64,000 nucleotides of DNA from Euglena gracilis (lineage: Eukaryota; Euglenida; Euglenophyceae; Euglenales). The notes under the pieces were generated by a model. The model was not told the origin of the DNA and did no database searches. It was given only the letters and a program-made list of their open reading frames with translations. The stretch covers positions 28,651,471-28,715,470 of the forward strand of contig CP154955.1 in NCBI GenBank assembly GCA_039621445.1, read 5' to 3'. The translations under genes were made by a program, and so were the position numbers. Shown here one piece after another: positions 1 through 12,300 of the stretch (the first letter of the stretch is position 1; each line of letters starts with the position of its first letter).

Positions 1-1975
1 CCCTCCAATGAACTGGCCAAGTCAGTGTCTGGCACTACGCCTTGCACCAGTGCCATTGGTCCGAAGAATGTCCACATTGACGATCAAGTGCACTTTTTCG
101 TGCATCTCCCTGAATTGACCACAGGCGTGTCTTATTGTGGTGTTGTGTTTCTGCTTCCTTTGCCAGCTCCAACGCCCACAATCTTCGAATCCATCATGCA
201 ATTTGTGATCTTGCAACGAACAAAAGCCTTAAATTTTAAAGATCTGGTAATTTGTGCCTGCAGAAATTGTTCTAGGATTCAGGGAATGCATCCGATAATG
301 GGAATTGTCTATAAACAAATGCGCCCACCCTCACGCATGCAAGCACACATGCACGAATGCATGCACAAACACGGGAATGCAAAAAGTCATATGGATTTGT
401 ATGATTCCGATTGGTTTCACATGGAAAGGAGAGCAGCTCCAACACACCATCCAAGGGGTGTTGTGCAAAGACAAATTTCAAGCATGTGCCCAAAAACACT
501 TGCTTTAGTGATGGTCCTTCTGGAGGGGATCAACAGGGAGGGCATGCCCTGTTCTGGATTTTCGGTTACTGAAGGAATGTCGTAAGAATCAGAGGGAAAA
601 GTAACGCCTGACGGCCAATTTTTTTTTGCACGGCACACCACAAAAATGTTTGCATTTAACCCAATTTGTTTGCACTGTATCTTGAAAATACCTGCACACA
701 ATAAACGATATTTTCTCTTTGTCACAAAATTTTACATTTGGGTCTGGTGCTTTGCACAGTTGCCCTTTGAAGATCCAGCTTGAATGAATCTTTACCTATT
801 GATGCAGTGTGAGGCCTTTTTGATGGGCAAAAATAAAATGACGAAGTGCGAGTTTTTTTCTAAACAAGGGCAAATACTTTTGGGGCTCAGTGCAAACATT
901 TTTGCCACCTGTGGACAAATGCATTTCATATTCTGACAGGTTGGGGCAAACATACAGGGGGTAAAAATCTTGGGCGTTTGGTGTAGGCCTAACTTTCTCC
1001 GAACAGACCCCCCCACCAGGCCTTCCTGTGTTTCCGGGGGCGCCAAAGGTCAAAAAAAATTGTTCAATATTTTTCTTTCGGCGCCGACGGCACCAAGGGA
1101 ATTTTTCCTTGCCCGGTGCTTTGGTGGGTGGGGGGGCGGGATCGCCCCCACCTCACAGGTGGGGAGGCTCTCCCCACCAGGCTTTCATGTACAGCCCTGG
1201 TTAGGCCTGTTTGAAGGAAAGGGTTATGGTAAACCACCCACCACCAATAGGGTTTCGGGGGGGTTCCTGTGTAAACCCGCCCCCCCCCCCCTAATAGAAG
1301 CGCGGGGCCGCTACAAGCGCAGGGTCCAAATAAAAGCACACCCCCCGCCGTCGAAGGCGGCGGTCCACTACAAGTGCACCCCCATTGTGATGGGATTTTT
1401 AAAGGAAATCAACAAAAATCGGGCAGGAAAGGTCCAAATAGAAGCGCAGTCCCCACCGCAAGACGCGGCAGTCCGCTATGAGCGCACCCGCGCTTCTATT
1501 AGGGGGGGGTTAGCTCTGGTCCTGACTCCCCCCAAAGAAGACCTTTTTCACTTTTTTGGTCTGTTGTTGATGGTCTTTTTTTTGGGAGGTTCCTTTTTCG
1601 AGGGTTTTTTCTGATAATTTCGACCAGAAAAAGCTGTCTTGCAAGGGAATCCAAAAAATAGGTATTAAAAAACAGCATTTTGGAAATGAGCAAAATTGTC
1701 ACAAAAAGTCTTATATTAGCACCTACAGAATGAGTAAATTTACAAACAACATATCAAATAAGTCGTCCATTTTGGGGCATTTTCACCATTTCAGGGGTTT
1801 TAAATCTCTTCCAAACGGGAGCAATTTTCGATTTTCCCAAAATCAAACTCGAGGTTTTATTTGGGGGGGGGGGGCTTAATTTTTTAAGAGGTTCAGAAGC
1901 ATACATCCAGTGTCAGGTTAGGAGTAGCTCTGGGCCGGATTATCCTAAGGTCTTACATATATCAGTCATATAAGT
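1..1975. other. Gene-poor flank, no exon recognised
   Basis: No reading frame here has protein-like composition with usable splice sites. The stretch probably lies in an intron, or upstream, of the gene whose first recognised exon begins at 2842 with a splice acceptor. It contains C/G-tract repeats: the phrase CACCAGGCCTTCCTG at about 1014 and a variant at 1174-1199 recur at 13745 and 50982. T-rich and AT-rich sequence follows up to the tetranucleotide array. Confidence 0.5.
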
Positions 1976-1977
1976 AT

Positions 1978-2358
1978 ACACACATACATACATACATACA
2001 TACATACATACATACATACATACATACATACATACATACATACATACATACATACATACATACATACATACATACATACATACATACATACATACATACA
2101 TACATACATACATACATACATACATACATACATACATACATACATACATACATACATACATACATACATACATACATACTACATACATACATACATACAT
2201 ACATACATACATACATACATACATACATACATACATACATACATACATACATACATACATACATACATACATACATACATACATACATACATACATACAT
2301 ACATGAAATTCTCAGATACATACATGAAATACATACATACATACATACATACATACAT
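1978..2358. repeat. (CATA)n microsatellite
   Basis: An almost pure CATA tetranucleotide array of about 330 bp, interrupted near 2180 and ending in a degenerate tail that includes two CATGAAAT variants. Long Met-Tyr-Val-Cys open frames on the minus strand are translations of this repeat and are not genes. The same tetranucleotide, on the other strand, forms the array at 50280-50440. Confidence 0.97.
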
Positions 2359-2841
2359 TTGCGGAACCATCCAGGGGGTCCCACAAGTGGGAAAAAATGT
2401 GAGAATATTTTTTAGGGTATTTTTTAGGGCTAAATTTAGGTATAAAAATTTTGGCCGAAATTGATGAAATTTCGACTCAAAATTCGGCCTGATTTTGAAA
2501 TTAGAAATGGTGGAAATTTAGGCCAAAATTATGACCCTAAATCCCTATCCCATAAATTTTCCCACGTCACACTTGTGGGACCCCACAGAAATGGAAGGCT
2601 ACCACATAAAATTTTCTTTATCTGGTTTTTAATCCTGCTCCTTTGCAAGCTTCCTCTTCCCAATTGTTGTTTTTGCATAAATCCAGTAGTTTGATGTTGG
2701 GCTGCCAGCAAATTTTTGCATCCATTTTGGTGCATGCATTTTTTTTTTAAAAAAAATTGCTTTCTCTGAAACGTGTTTTCAATTGATGGTGAATTAAATG
2801 AAAAAAAAGTTGAATTGTAAGCTTTTTCCGCCCTCCCTCAG

Positions 2842-4974
2842 GCGCGAAGAAGCAGCCAATGTGCATGCCCAAGAAATGGTCCGTTGGCAAAGTTGTGGAT
2901 TGGCTCTGTGACCACTTCAAGATACCCAACACCACTCCTCAGCAGGTGTCGACTGAGCTGTGGTTGTGTTTGTGAGTGGAGTGTGATCCTGATGCTGGAG
3001 ATACATTGATGGATTTTGACCAGGGTGGATTGAATTCATGTATTACCAACGGGGAACCCGCCTGTGCATTCTCAGTTCAGGGCATTTTAAGATTAAAAAA
3101 AAATAGATGAAAAGGGATGAGAGCAGGATATGAGGAGGGTTTAGGTGGGGGGGGGTGTCCCCCACACCTCCCTCCTAGACCGGGGGCAGGGGGGGGGAAT
3201 ATGCACCGTGCAGTTTTTGCAGGGTTTTTTTGCAGTTTTCACGTTTTGGGGTTTTTTTGCAGTTTTTTTTTGCAGTTTTTTTGCACCTTTTCTGAAAAAA
3301 AAACTGCACATGTGCAGTTTTTTGCAGTTATTTTTTATTCCAGTTTTGAGGAAACCTGAGGAGTCTGTTTTTTTGGTGCTGGATTATATGTTTGAAGGGC
3401 GTTTCTCAAAAAAAGCATCATCTGTTCATGAGTTGTGTTGTGTACAGTTATGCCATCAATTGTCTTGCCCCCAACTGTCTTGCCAACTTCCTTGCCTCTT
3501 AATGCAACAGAGATTGGTGTAGCCACCATTCCAAAAAGACAGATTGTTTCGGTGACAAGACCAAGACAAAAACTGAACATCCCCTTCAAGAAATGAAAAC
3601 ATTGAAAATTTATGTGTATGGGTATATGTACATTTTTCCCATATTTAAAAGGAAACCGTTTGGCATCTTTGTGGGCATGGTCGGTACAAGTTTTGGTCCA
3701 GGAAAACCGGTGTGACCTGGCATCCAAACACATGACTTGCATTTCAGTACATGCAAAACCATGCATGGTGCACCTTGATTGATTGCTTCCATTTTGTCGT
3801 CATCGGCTCCAAAGCTGTGCAAAAAAAGGTAGGTGGGTTGGGGCGTGCTCATGTGGTCGCAATTTACGTTGTTTTGCATATGCACACCATTTCAGCTTTT
3901 TTTGTTATTTTTTTGAAGTGCAGTTTTTTGCAGTGTTTTGCAGTTTTTTTGCAGTGCAGTTTTTGACCAACCCGTGTGCAGTTTCTCCCCCCCTGCCGGG
4001 GGGGGGGTCCCGTCCACCCCGCCTAGATGAAAGGTTGGAAGTGGTCCCTTGATATTCCTCTTCAGCTCCAGATTTTGACACCCCACATTCTTTGCACTAA
4101 TTTGGAGGTAATTCACTGACATGTTTCTATTTTGGCGTGTGACTCCAAACCCCCCTCCCTCCTTATTTGGCTGTGCAAGTTTTTTTTTATCTCGTAGTGT
4201 GAACAGGCATGTCAAACACAAATCAGTTTTTTCCCCAAGTTGTTATTGTACCCATTCTCAACCCCCCTAATTTTCCCAGGCAAATATTAGGGTAGTTCGT
4301 CTTTGTAGTTTCTGTCTTTACCTGGTGCAGAGGCATCGGTTTGTGACGGCGGACGTTCAAGCACCACAAGTTCTCCCTGGCCAACCTTCCACTCCATCTT
4401 TTTCCTCCCGTTTGAGATTTGTTCGGAATGACAATTGGCCAGAACATTCTCTGAGGAAGAAAGGATAGAACGTGCCACTGCAACCGCAACAGTTTATTCT
4501 GACACCATTCCAATCCAAGCCAGAATAATTTCTCATGGATTAGGTGGCTTCGGCATTGGGTGGGCGGGTGGGCCCAACCACATCACGCTCAGCCAGGCCA
4601 ACACCGTGGCGGACAACGGCGCCCGCCTCCCGGACCAGCCTGGCAGGCAATTCAATTCTGCGCAACGCATTTCTTCATGACACTGTGTGCCGCGGCTTTC
4701 CCCTTCTGTTTCTAAGTGCCTCATGAGTCACAGCCACTGTGCCAAAACGCAGACAAATGTGCCGGCGGTGCTCCGGTCGGCGGCCCGCCTGCCCTGCCCG
4801 CCTGCCCCGGACGTGCGGCCGGCCGTCGTGCTCATCCCGGAGGAGTGGCTGTCCCTGCCGGCCCCGCCCGCCCCGCCCGCCGAGCCGGCGCCGCTGCCGT
4901 CGGGCCCCGGGCAGCGCTGCGGCGCGGAGGACCTCGGCCATCCATTCACTGAACGCTGCCCGCCCCCCACCTGA
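2842..4974 (+). CDS. 3' part of a gene with a ZFAND1-like ubiquitin-like tail
   Basis: The exon at 2842-2945 follows a C/T-rich tract ending in CAG and stops at CAG|GTGTCG. It encodes 34 residues with the core KKWSVGKVVDWLCDHFKIP, which recalls the ubiquitin-like region after the AN1 zinc finger in ZFAND1/Cuz1-type proteins (family recalled from memory). A possible exon near 4570-4645 reads HITLSQANTVADNGARLPDQ but has no canonical donor. The probable last exon, 4753-4974, starts after CAG in matching phase, contains VVLIPEEWLSLPAPP and ends in TGA. Family members bind ubiquitin or p97 and the proteasome in the cytosol. The zinc-finger part would lie left of the window and is not seen. The intron 2946-4752 holds the hAT-like element at 3187-3994. 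The family assignment is tentative; the two flanking exons are better supported than the middle one. Confidence 0.42.
3187..3994. mobile_element. hAT-like non-autonomous element, copy 1
   Basis: An 808-bp element starts CAGGGGGGGGGAATATGCAC. Its inverted right end reads AGGGGGGGAGAAACTGCAC, giving imperfect terminal inverted repeats of about 20 bp. Flanking octamers ACCGGGGG and GCCGGGGG match at 7 of 8 positions. The left about 200 bp and right about 420 bp match copy 2 at 43476-45497, but the middle differs. Both ends are rich in TTTTTTGCAG repeats. It lies inside an intron of the ubiquitin-like gene. Assignment to the hAT superfamily rests on the CAGGGG start and the 8-bp duplication length. 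No transposase is seen. Confidence 0.65.
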
Positions 4975-6390
4975 TGCCTGGGGGGAGGTTCATGGTATAT
5001 TTCCGAGTTGGCCGAGTGGGTGGGCTTGTGTTGGCAGAAATTTCTCAGCGTTCTGAGAATGTGGGCGGTGCGATGTGTTGTGTGTCGTTCTCTCCTCCAG
5101 GTTCGGGGTTGGCGGGGATTTGAACAGAAGTAGGTCAGTAATTTCGGACCAGTGGGAAGTGCCAATCCCTTTCCACGGTTCAAGTGCAATCAGTGAATCT
5201 GTGACCTTGTCCCCGAGCGGCTGCGGAGCCAACTCATCCTCTGCCTCGGCCAGTAAAGAGGCTTCATAACGCCCTACCCCACGCTTTGTATGTGGCGGTT
5301 GAGGTTCAGGGCTCCCACGTGGCTACCAGCGAAACCAGAAGCGGCACCTCGCAGTGGACGGGGGGGGGGTCACAATCGGCAAATGCGGCAAAGGTGATGG
5401 TTCTTCGCAACTGTTCGGTGCTTATCTCTGTAGTGTTAAACCCGTCAAATTTCAAGCCCATCCCAAGGTTTCTAATGGAAGTTGAAGGTCACAGAAGTCC
5501 TCAATTTTTTTTTATTTCCTCCCCCCCCCCCCGCTTATTTGGTGGTTCCAGTTCAGTGGTTGTGCTGCTTTTGCGAGTCGTTCGTTGGCTGCGAGGGCGC
5601 CTTGCCATGGCGAGTGCACTTTGTGCACTCCTCTGCCATCGTTTCTCGTCTTCGACTTTGTCGAGCTTTCTCCCCTTCGATGTTTCGTGTAGAAATGCGA
5701 TTTTGATGATTCTGGAACGATGGTGATTCGGCAATACAGCCAGAAGGTGTAGCAGCGATTTTATGGTTGATGCCTATTGACAGAGGCTACTTTTTTTTTG
5801 CAAACAAAGGAGTTTGGAATATGTTCAAGCAATCGCAAACTGGAATGACATTTGCCTGTGGGAATTTCTGCCAATGATTTGTCAAAAATTTTGAGGGCAG
5901 CAAATTAGGTTCCATTAATATCCAATGGAATGCAGTAAAAATTTTGTTTAATAAAGCAGACTCAGGGGATGGTTTTCTTGACATTTGATCAATTGGTGAG
6001 CGACCCTGATGGGTATTACGCTTTGACACCAAAATTCCAACAACCCAAATGGAAGGACTTTCTGACGAAATTGTCATCCACGAGGCATTGGGATGGCGGA
6101 ATTCGAAAAGAAACAGCACGTTAAAAATAAGCAACAAAACGCAACACAACACAACACAACACAGCACAACACAGCGAAACGTAAACAACCCCCACGGCCA
6201 ATTGCACAGCTCTTTGAAAATTGAAGTTCTTGCCATTGAGGCCAAAATAGGCAACGCAAACAAGAACTAGGAACCATAACGCCTTCAATCCCCTTATTGT
6301 CGACATTTTTTTGAGAGTTCTCAGAAGGCTGAAAATTTATACCCTTCGTTGTTGTTTCTTTTCCTTCTCCCCCCCCTATTCCCAAGGTTC
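4975..6390. other. Intergenic stretch before the C2 gene
   Basis: No convincing exon is seen. The stretch holds a C tract at 5521-5532, a short ACAAC/ACACA run at 6133-6175 and generally AT-rich sequence. The promoter and 5' untranslated region of the C2-domain gene should lie here, but I recognise no core promoter element. Confidence 0.4.
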
Positions 6391-9300
6391 ATGTTGCGCA
6401 CTTTGTTTATCACTGTCGTGGATGCTGTCGATTTGAAGAATGCTGATCGGAAGGGCAAGTCAGATCCTTACGTGGTCGTACAGGTGTGAGTTCATTTTGG
6501 TGTTGTTCTGTGGAGGTTGGTAAGCTTCCTGCCTCCGCAAAAAAAGGCAGCAATTGGTGAATGGTGAAGGCAGCCCTTGCTTGGGCAAAACAACCTGAGG
6601 ATGAATCTGTTTCATCAAATTTGGCTCCCAGAGCAAAATGATGTCTATGCAGGGGCAGGGAGATATTCCGGTCTGGAATAAACCGGAATAAACCGGAATA
6701 ACCAGAATAAAAGTGCCAGCCAATGGCTTGAAAATGCTGTAAGACACAAGGCAATGAAGGTGAAATTTGATATATTTTCAGGTTTCAAAATCACAAGAGC
6801 AACAAAATAGTGCAAGTAGCACAATCAGCACTTGATACCAGGAGCACACCTTCAATTTGCCTGTTTCTCCCCCTGGTTGAATACATTTTTTTTTGTTTGT
6901 ATTTTATCCCCATTTGTGGGGCTGCACTTAGTGAATGTTTGTCCCTGAGTTCTTTCCAAAGGGACATGAACTAGGACAATATCAACGCTGATTTTGGGGG
7001 CAGGGATCCCTTTGGATACAGCGAATCATCCTTCAATCGGGGGTGATCACACTCTTAGGCGGCCTAACTCACATTTAAGGTTTTGATTTTTTGCATTGCG
7101 CTTAAGCGCAACGTTACCCTGAACCTCAGGCCTCGGTGTTTGAAAACAGAACTTTTTTGCAAGATTGCGCGTCGGCGCAATTTTTACATTTTCAAAGCTA
7201 AGTGCGAGTTAGGCTGCCTAAGACACTCGGCAGGACAATTTTTGGGAAGGAAAAAGACAGCAGTTTGGCCAGGGACCCGCCTCAAGAGAAAACCCCGAGC
7301 ACCAATTCCATCAGCTTGTTTTCCCGTAAAAGGCCGGGGTCTGCTGTGGTGTGCAGCATCACCAAGTTCGAAGTGGCCATTTGGCGGGGCGGGGCAACCA
7401 AGGAATGCATCCCTGTTCCTGAAGCCCGGGTGAGCGCCTCGGCCCAATTTTACTTCAAAAAAAATCTTAAGTCCATTCAGACAGAAATTGGCCGGAATAA
7501 ACCGGAATAAATTCCGGAATAAACCGGAATAAATTCCGGAATAAACCGGAATAAATTCCGGAATAAACCGGAATAAATCGTAATAAATTCCGGAATAAAC
7601 CGGAATAAACCGGAATAAAACCCCGGAACAAAATTTTCGGCCGACCGGAATATCTCCCTGCCCCTGGTCTATGATGTAGCTCCCAATTTTGCCGAGGCCC
7701 CGCTCAGTTCAAAAAAGGCTTCTCCCAAATGCTCAAGAAGTGCTCCAGACTGGACCTCCAATGGCAAGTGTTTCCTTACACATCAGGCTGAAATTTAAGG
7801 TTAACCCCCCCCCAGGGATAGATAGGAAGCCCTTCGGTTTTCAAGTGATAGGTGGTAGTGGGGAGTCGCCGAGCTCTTAACTTCGAGAGTAAAAGCTTTC
7901 CACTGGGCTCACCAAAGCTAACCACCAGGGAGAAGCCCCCCCCCCCCCCGGCCCCTGGGTAGGTCATGAGAACTACGGATTATCGCTACGACCCCGGACC
8001 CATTCCTGGTTTTTTTTCCAGTCGCGAGCGACTGGAACCCAGCTTTCCAAATCACCTCCGTTTGACTCCCAACTCCCCGCGCCCGAGGCATTCAACCGAC
8101 AAGGGGACCAAACTGGGGGGATTAGCCAACCCCCCCCCCCGTTTCGGCTCTGCCATTTCGCTGGGGTGAGATTTTTGGTAAAAAAAAGTCGTTTTTCAGA
8201 AAAAAATCTGGAGAAAGCGTTCATTATGGTCTGACGAAATGTACCCCTGGAGACCCTCTATCGCCCCCCATTAGCCATTTTGGCCGCCGACTTGCCTCGC
8301 CGTTTTCCGCTTGGTTTTGTGGCCCAAAACGGCCATTTTGGGGTGTTTTTTTGGGGGGGGTAAAAGTGTATCGTTTTTTCAAAGTATCTCGACAAATATC
8401 TCGACCCCCTCCTGATATTTCTGCCCCCCCCCCCCGGGGAGGCCAGTAATAAGAGGCTGCCTGTTTTTGTTCTGCCTGATAACCTGGGTTGAAGGGCATA
8501 TTTTTACCCTCTAGTGGCAGCTCTCCATTCTCCCCTCTGCCACATACCCCATCGGTCTGGGAGCCTCAGGGGCAATAAAAATCCTCCAGAGTGACGGAAA
8601 TAGTTGTGCAATCTCCCCGCCGGAGGCAGGGGACAGGCTGTTCCTCAGGAAACATTTTATGTGTGAAACCTAACCCGAACTTTACTCTTGTAAAAACAGC
8701 ATGCATTTTTTTGATTTATGTGGTTTGGGCGTTTTTTTTTTTTTTGAGGGTGTGCCATGCATTTCTATTTCCCTGTGCGTGTTTGTTTCTTTTTTTCCCA
8801 GGTAGGAGGGACAACAAAACAGACATCGGTGAAGAAGAATGACCTCAGCCCAACATGGGATGAGAGATTTGTGTTTGACATCAGCCACGAGACGGTCATC
8901 CAGCTGGAAGTGGTGTGTCGGCCAAGTTGCTTCAAACAGCCGTGTACGTTGCTTTGAATTCTTCCATCCTTCGGAGCATTTTTCCAGAGTTGAAGCCTAT
9001 CCGAAGGATTTTGCAGAGACCGCTGGAAGAAAATGGGAACGTGTTTCGCCCCGGGGGGGAACGTACCCTGGCATTGCAGACGGCATTAAAATTATTGAAT
9101 TAGCTCTACTTTGTGGTAAACTGATTTCTAATGAATTTCAGTTACTAGCTGTCTTGGTGGGGGGGGGAACACAGCATGAGGTTAGGGTTAGGGTTAGGGT
9201 AGGGTTAGGGTAGAACACAGCATGTTGGTCCACAGCGTCGTCCAATCCCCCCCGCCCAAGTGATGTAACTCCCAGACGCCAACAATAAGTGTGGGTCTGC

Positions 9301-12300
9301 TTGCCATATACCAATATGAAAGAAGCAAAGGTCATATTGCCACCAAAAGATCCACAAATGGTCGCCTTGTGACCACCCTGCTCACTCCCCATGCCTCCGG
9401 ACCGTACAATCATTTAGTCACTGGCCGACCCCCCCCCCTTCGGGGTGACTGGTTTCTTCAGAGTGACTGACTGGTTTTTGGCCCGGACCCCGGGGGGGGG
9501 GTCAGCAAAAAAAACACTAAAGTGACCTGGCGCCGAAGGCCTTCTTTCATTTTTCTTTTTTCATTTTTTCCATTTTTTTTTCATTTTTTGGCCTTTTTTC
9601 ATTTTCCTTGGTCAAATTTTCTTTGGATTCCAGAGTGGCCGACCCCCCCCCCCCACTGACTGACTGGTTTCCCCAAAAAGCGATTGACGTTTTTTTTTCC
9701 TCCAAAAAATGGAGTGACCCCCCCGGGAGGTCGGTAAAAAAATTGTATGCACCGGACAAAGTGCAACAGACTCAAAAAGAAGATTGGGGTTTTGGGGGGA
9801 GGTGCGGTCATTGGTATGCGCTCAATGACCCCAACCTGTGGGTAACCCCCTGCCAACAATGAAACGGCCGATCCCCCGGTCCCCGACGGGATGGAGGGCC
9901 TGGCCTGCCTCACAGCGGGACAAGGACACGTTCGGGTCGGACGCCATTGGGGCGGGGCTGCTGCCCATCTCGGAGCCGCTGCTGAAGGAGCTGCGGCGCG
10001 GCGGGGCCAAGGTGACCGTCCCGCTGCTGGCCAAGGCCACCAACAGCTCCGCCGGACAGTTGCGGCTCATCGTCCAGGGTGTGCCGCCCCCTCCCGCCTC
10101 CCGGAATCCGCCCCAGCCCCGACCACCCGCCACTTTTCTCACCAGTTTGTGGACAGCCCCCGGCCAATTTTCTTCCCATTGATTTGGAGGTGCTTTGCTG
10201 ACCCACACTGCTTCAGCCATATTTCGTTCTTCGTGGGCCTAACCCCACAAGTCCACCTGGTCGCCCCAGGGGAGTTCAGCGAGCCGGCCACGCCGCACCT
10301 GCCCCAGCAGTACCAGACGCCCTCCCCATTGGCGGGCTACTCCTCTGCTGGCAGTCCGCCGCGGTACATCAGCTCACCGCCGGTTCCCGAGGTATGAAGT
10401 CGCACATTTTTTCTTAGCAGAGTCGAGTCTCGTTTCAAAGTGTCAAATGTTTTGGCAATAAGTTATGGTCTGCCATCCCTGCCCTGGTAAGGCTTCCTTT
10501 TAAGTCAGAAGGCCCCCCGTAGGGTGGGTGGGTCCGGGGCTGGATCCCCCGAGGGGTAGTGGCCTTGCAGGATACCTGGGGATGGGTTTCGGCGCGAAAT
10601 TTTTCGGGGAATGGCCTTAGATGGCCCGATTTTTGGGGGGGGGGTCCCTCGGGAGAGTCTCACACTGGGCTGGGTGGGCTGGGCTGGCCCCACTTTTCGT
10701 ATTTTGTTACCTGGCCACAGTTCCATGTTTGTACTACCAAGGCTGCTCAATGGCAGGACATCTGCATCTGCAGGATTCCCCCTATCCTGACAGTCGGTGC
10801 ACTCTTCTGGATGGATATTCACAGGGTCAAAAAGAAGTCTTCTCTGACAACAGAGGTGTCTTCAGAAAACCAGCAGTGGGCGTGAACCCTTGTGTAGTTG
10901 GATATTTTTGGGAATTGAAGCGTGCCATTGCCCTCGGAAGCAAGGACATACGCCCTCAAATCACCCCGAAAAAGGTAGATGGTTCTATTAATGGTCAACC
11001 CTCGTCTGACAGTGGAAATGTTGCCTCCAAACCTCAATTTGTGTTGGTGTGCTACGCAGGTACCTGGATGGCCCTGGCGGAAGAGGTTGACTCGAGCCTG
11101 GGGGAAAGAAAATGTTCTGTATTTCAGGGTCGTCAATGCGCCGCCCCCCAGTCACAATTTCATATGAGTTTTGTAGGATTTCCAGAATCCAGGAATTTTA
11201 ACGTCAGTTCAAAGAGGACAAGCACAAGATTCAAGATACATGTGTCTGCATGATATCGCCCCCCGGATGGTTTTTGACGCTGTGGGACATCCCTCCACCC
11301 GACCTCCTGGCAATTATCTTTCTTGAGGGGGGGCAGGGGGGAAACGCAAACGTGTTTTGTTTTGCTTTTTTTTTCTTGCATTTTTAGATTTTGGGGAAAA
11401 TTGCTTTTTTTTTGCATTTTTGCGGAAAGTGTTTTTTGTTACTCTTTTTGGCTCTGATTTCACCGGATACCAAAATTTTGCATATTTTTTGTGTTTTTTT
11501 TGCATTTTTTGTTCAACAAAGAGCTGATTTCTATTTTTTTTTTGGCGGAGCAAAACATTTTCTCTGCCGGAGCCGAATTTTTTTAATTTGTTTAATTTTT
11601 TTTTAATTTTTTTTAATTCTCCAGCAGAAAGTGTACTTTCCGGCGCGGGAACTCTGAAGGGTATTTCATTCAACTTGGATTGTTTTTACATTTATTTGCG
11701 TTTTTTTGTGTTTTTTTTTGCGTCGCGTTTTTTCCCTGTTGTGTATCCCTCCTGGGGGGTCCCTGCGGAGGCCAGGGCCGTCTCGGCGATGGCATTCGGG
11801 CGGCGGAGCAGCGGCGGCAGCAGCAGCACGAGGCGGAGGCGGAGGCGCTGCGGCAGGAGGTGCAGCGGCTGCAGGCGGACATCGCCCACCTGAAGCGCCA
11901 GAACCAGGCGTGCCCCCCCCCCCTCTGAGAGGGGGAGGGCCTGGGGATGGGGGAAGAGCGGTTGGCTTGACCAGTGGAGATGCGCCAAAATGCGGGCCTC
12001 TTCCCCTTGGTGCGGGAACCTCCAGCCATTTGAAGGTTTTGTTTCAAAATGCTCCCGAATAGCCTCTGCCGCCTGTCCCTTGGGGCGCCTTCAGAGTCTG
12101 TCAGAGGAGCAGCGGGCAGTGGTGGGACCACTGAAGGATGAGTTGCAGCACAACAAGGAGCTGCTGGTGCACGTGTGTCCCTTTACCGCCTTTCCGACAG
12201 ACAAAGTCCTGAGTACATAACCGTTAAGGCCATAGCTGAAGTAAAGAGTAAAGTCCCAGAAAAGCCCTACACAACCCAACGCACGCACGCTCGCGCGCGC

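Larger units (their letters stand above)
6391..10391 (+). other. C2-domain exon block
   Basis: Four exons give a continuous C2 sequence. Residues 1-31 hold the first strands and the KSDPY loop. Residues 32-68 hold NDLSPTWDERFVFDIS. The third exon holds the RDKDTFGSDAIG loop and ends LRLIVQ. The fourth opens VHLVAPGEFSEPATP and leads into a Pro/Tyr-rich linker. Donors are GTGTGA, GTGTGT, GTGTGC and GTATGA. This is the best supported part of the gene. Confidence 0.88.

Noticed and set aside
1940-2384. Long Met-Tyr-Val-Cys frames
   Set aside because: Translations of the CATA microsatellite. The same reasoning removes the frames at 15267-15668, 38070-38230, 39645-39958 and 49515-50040.
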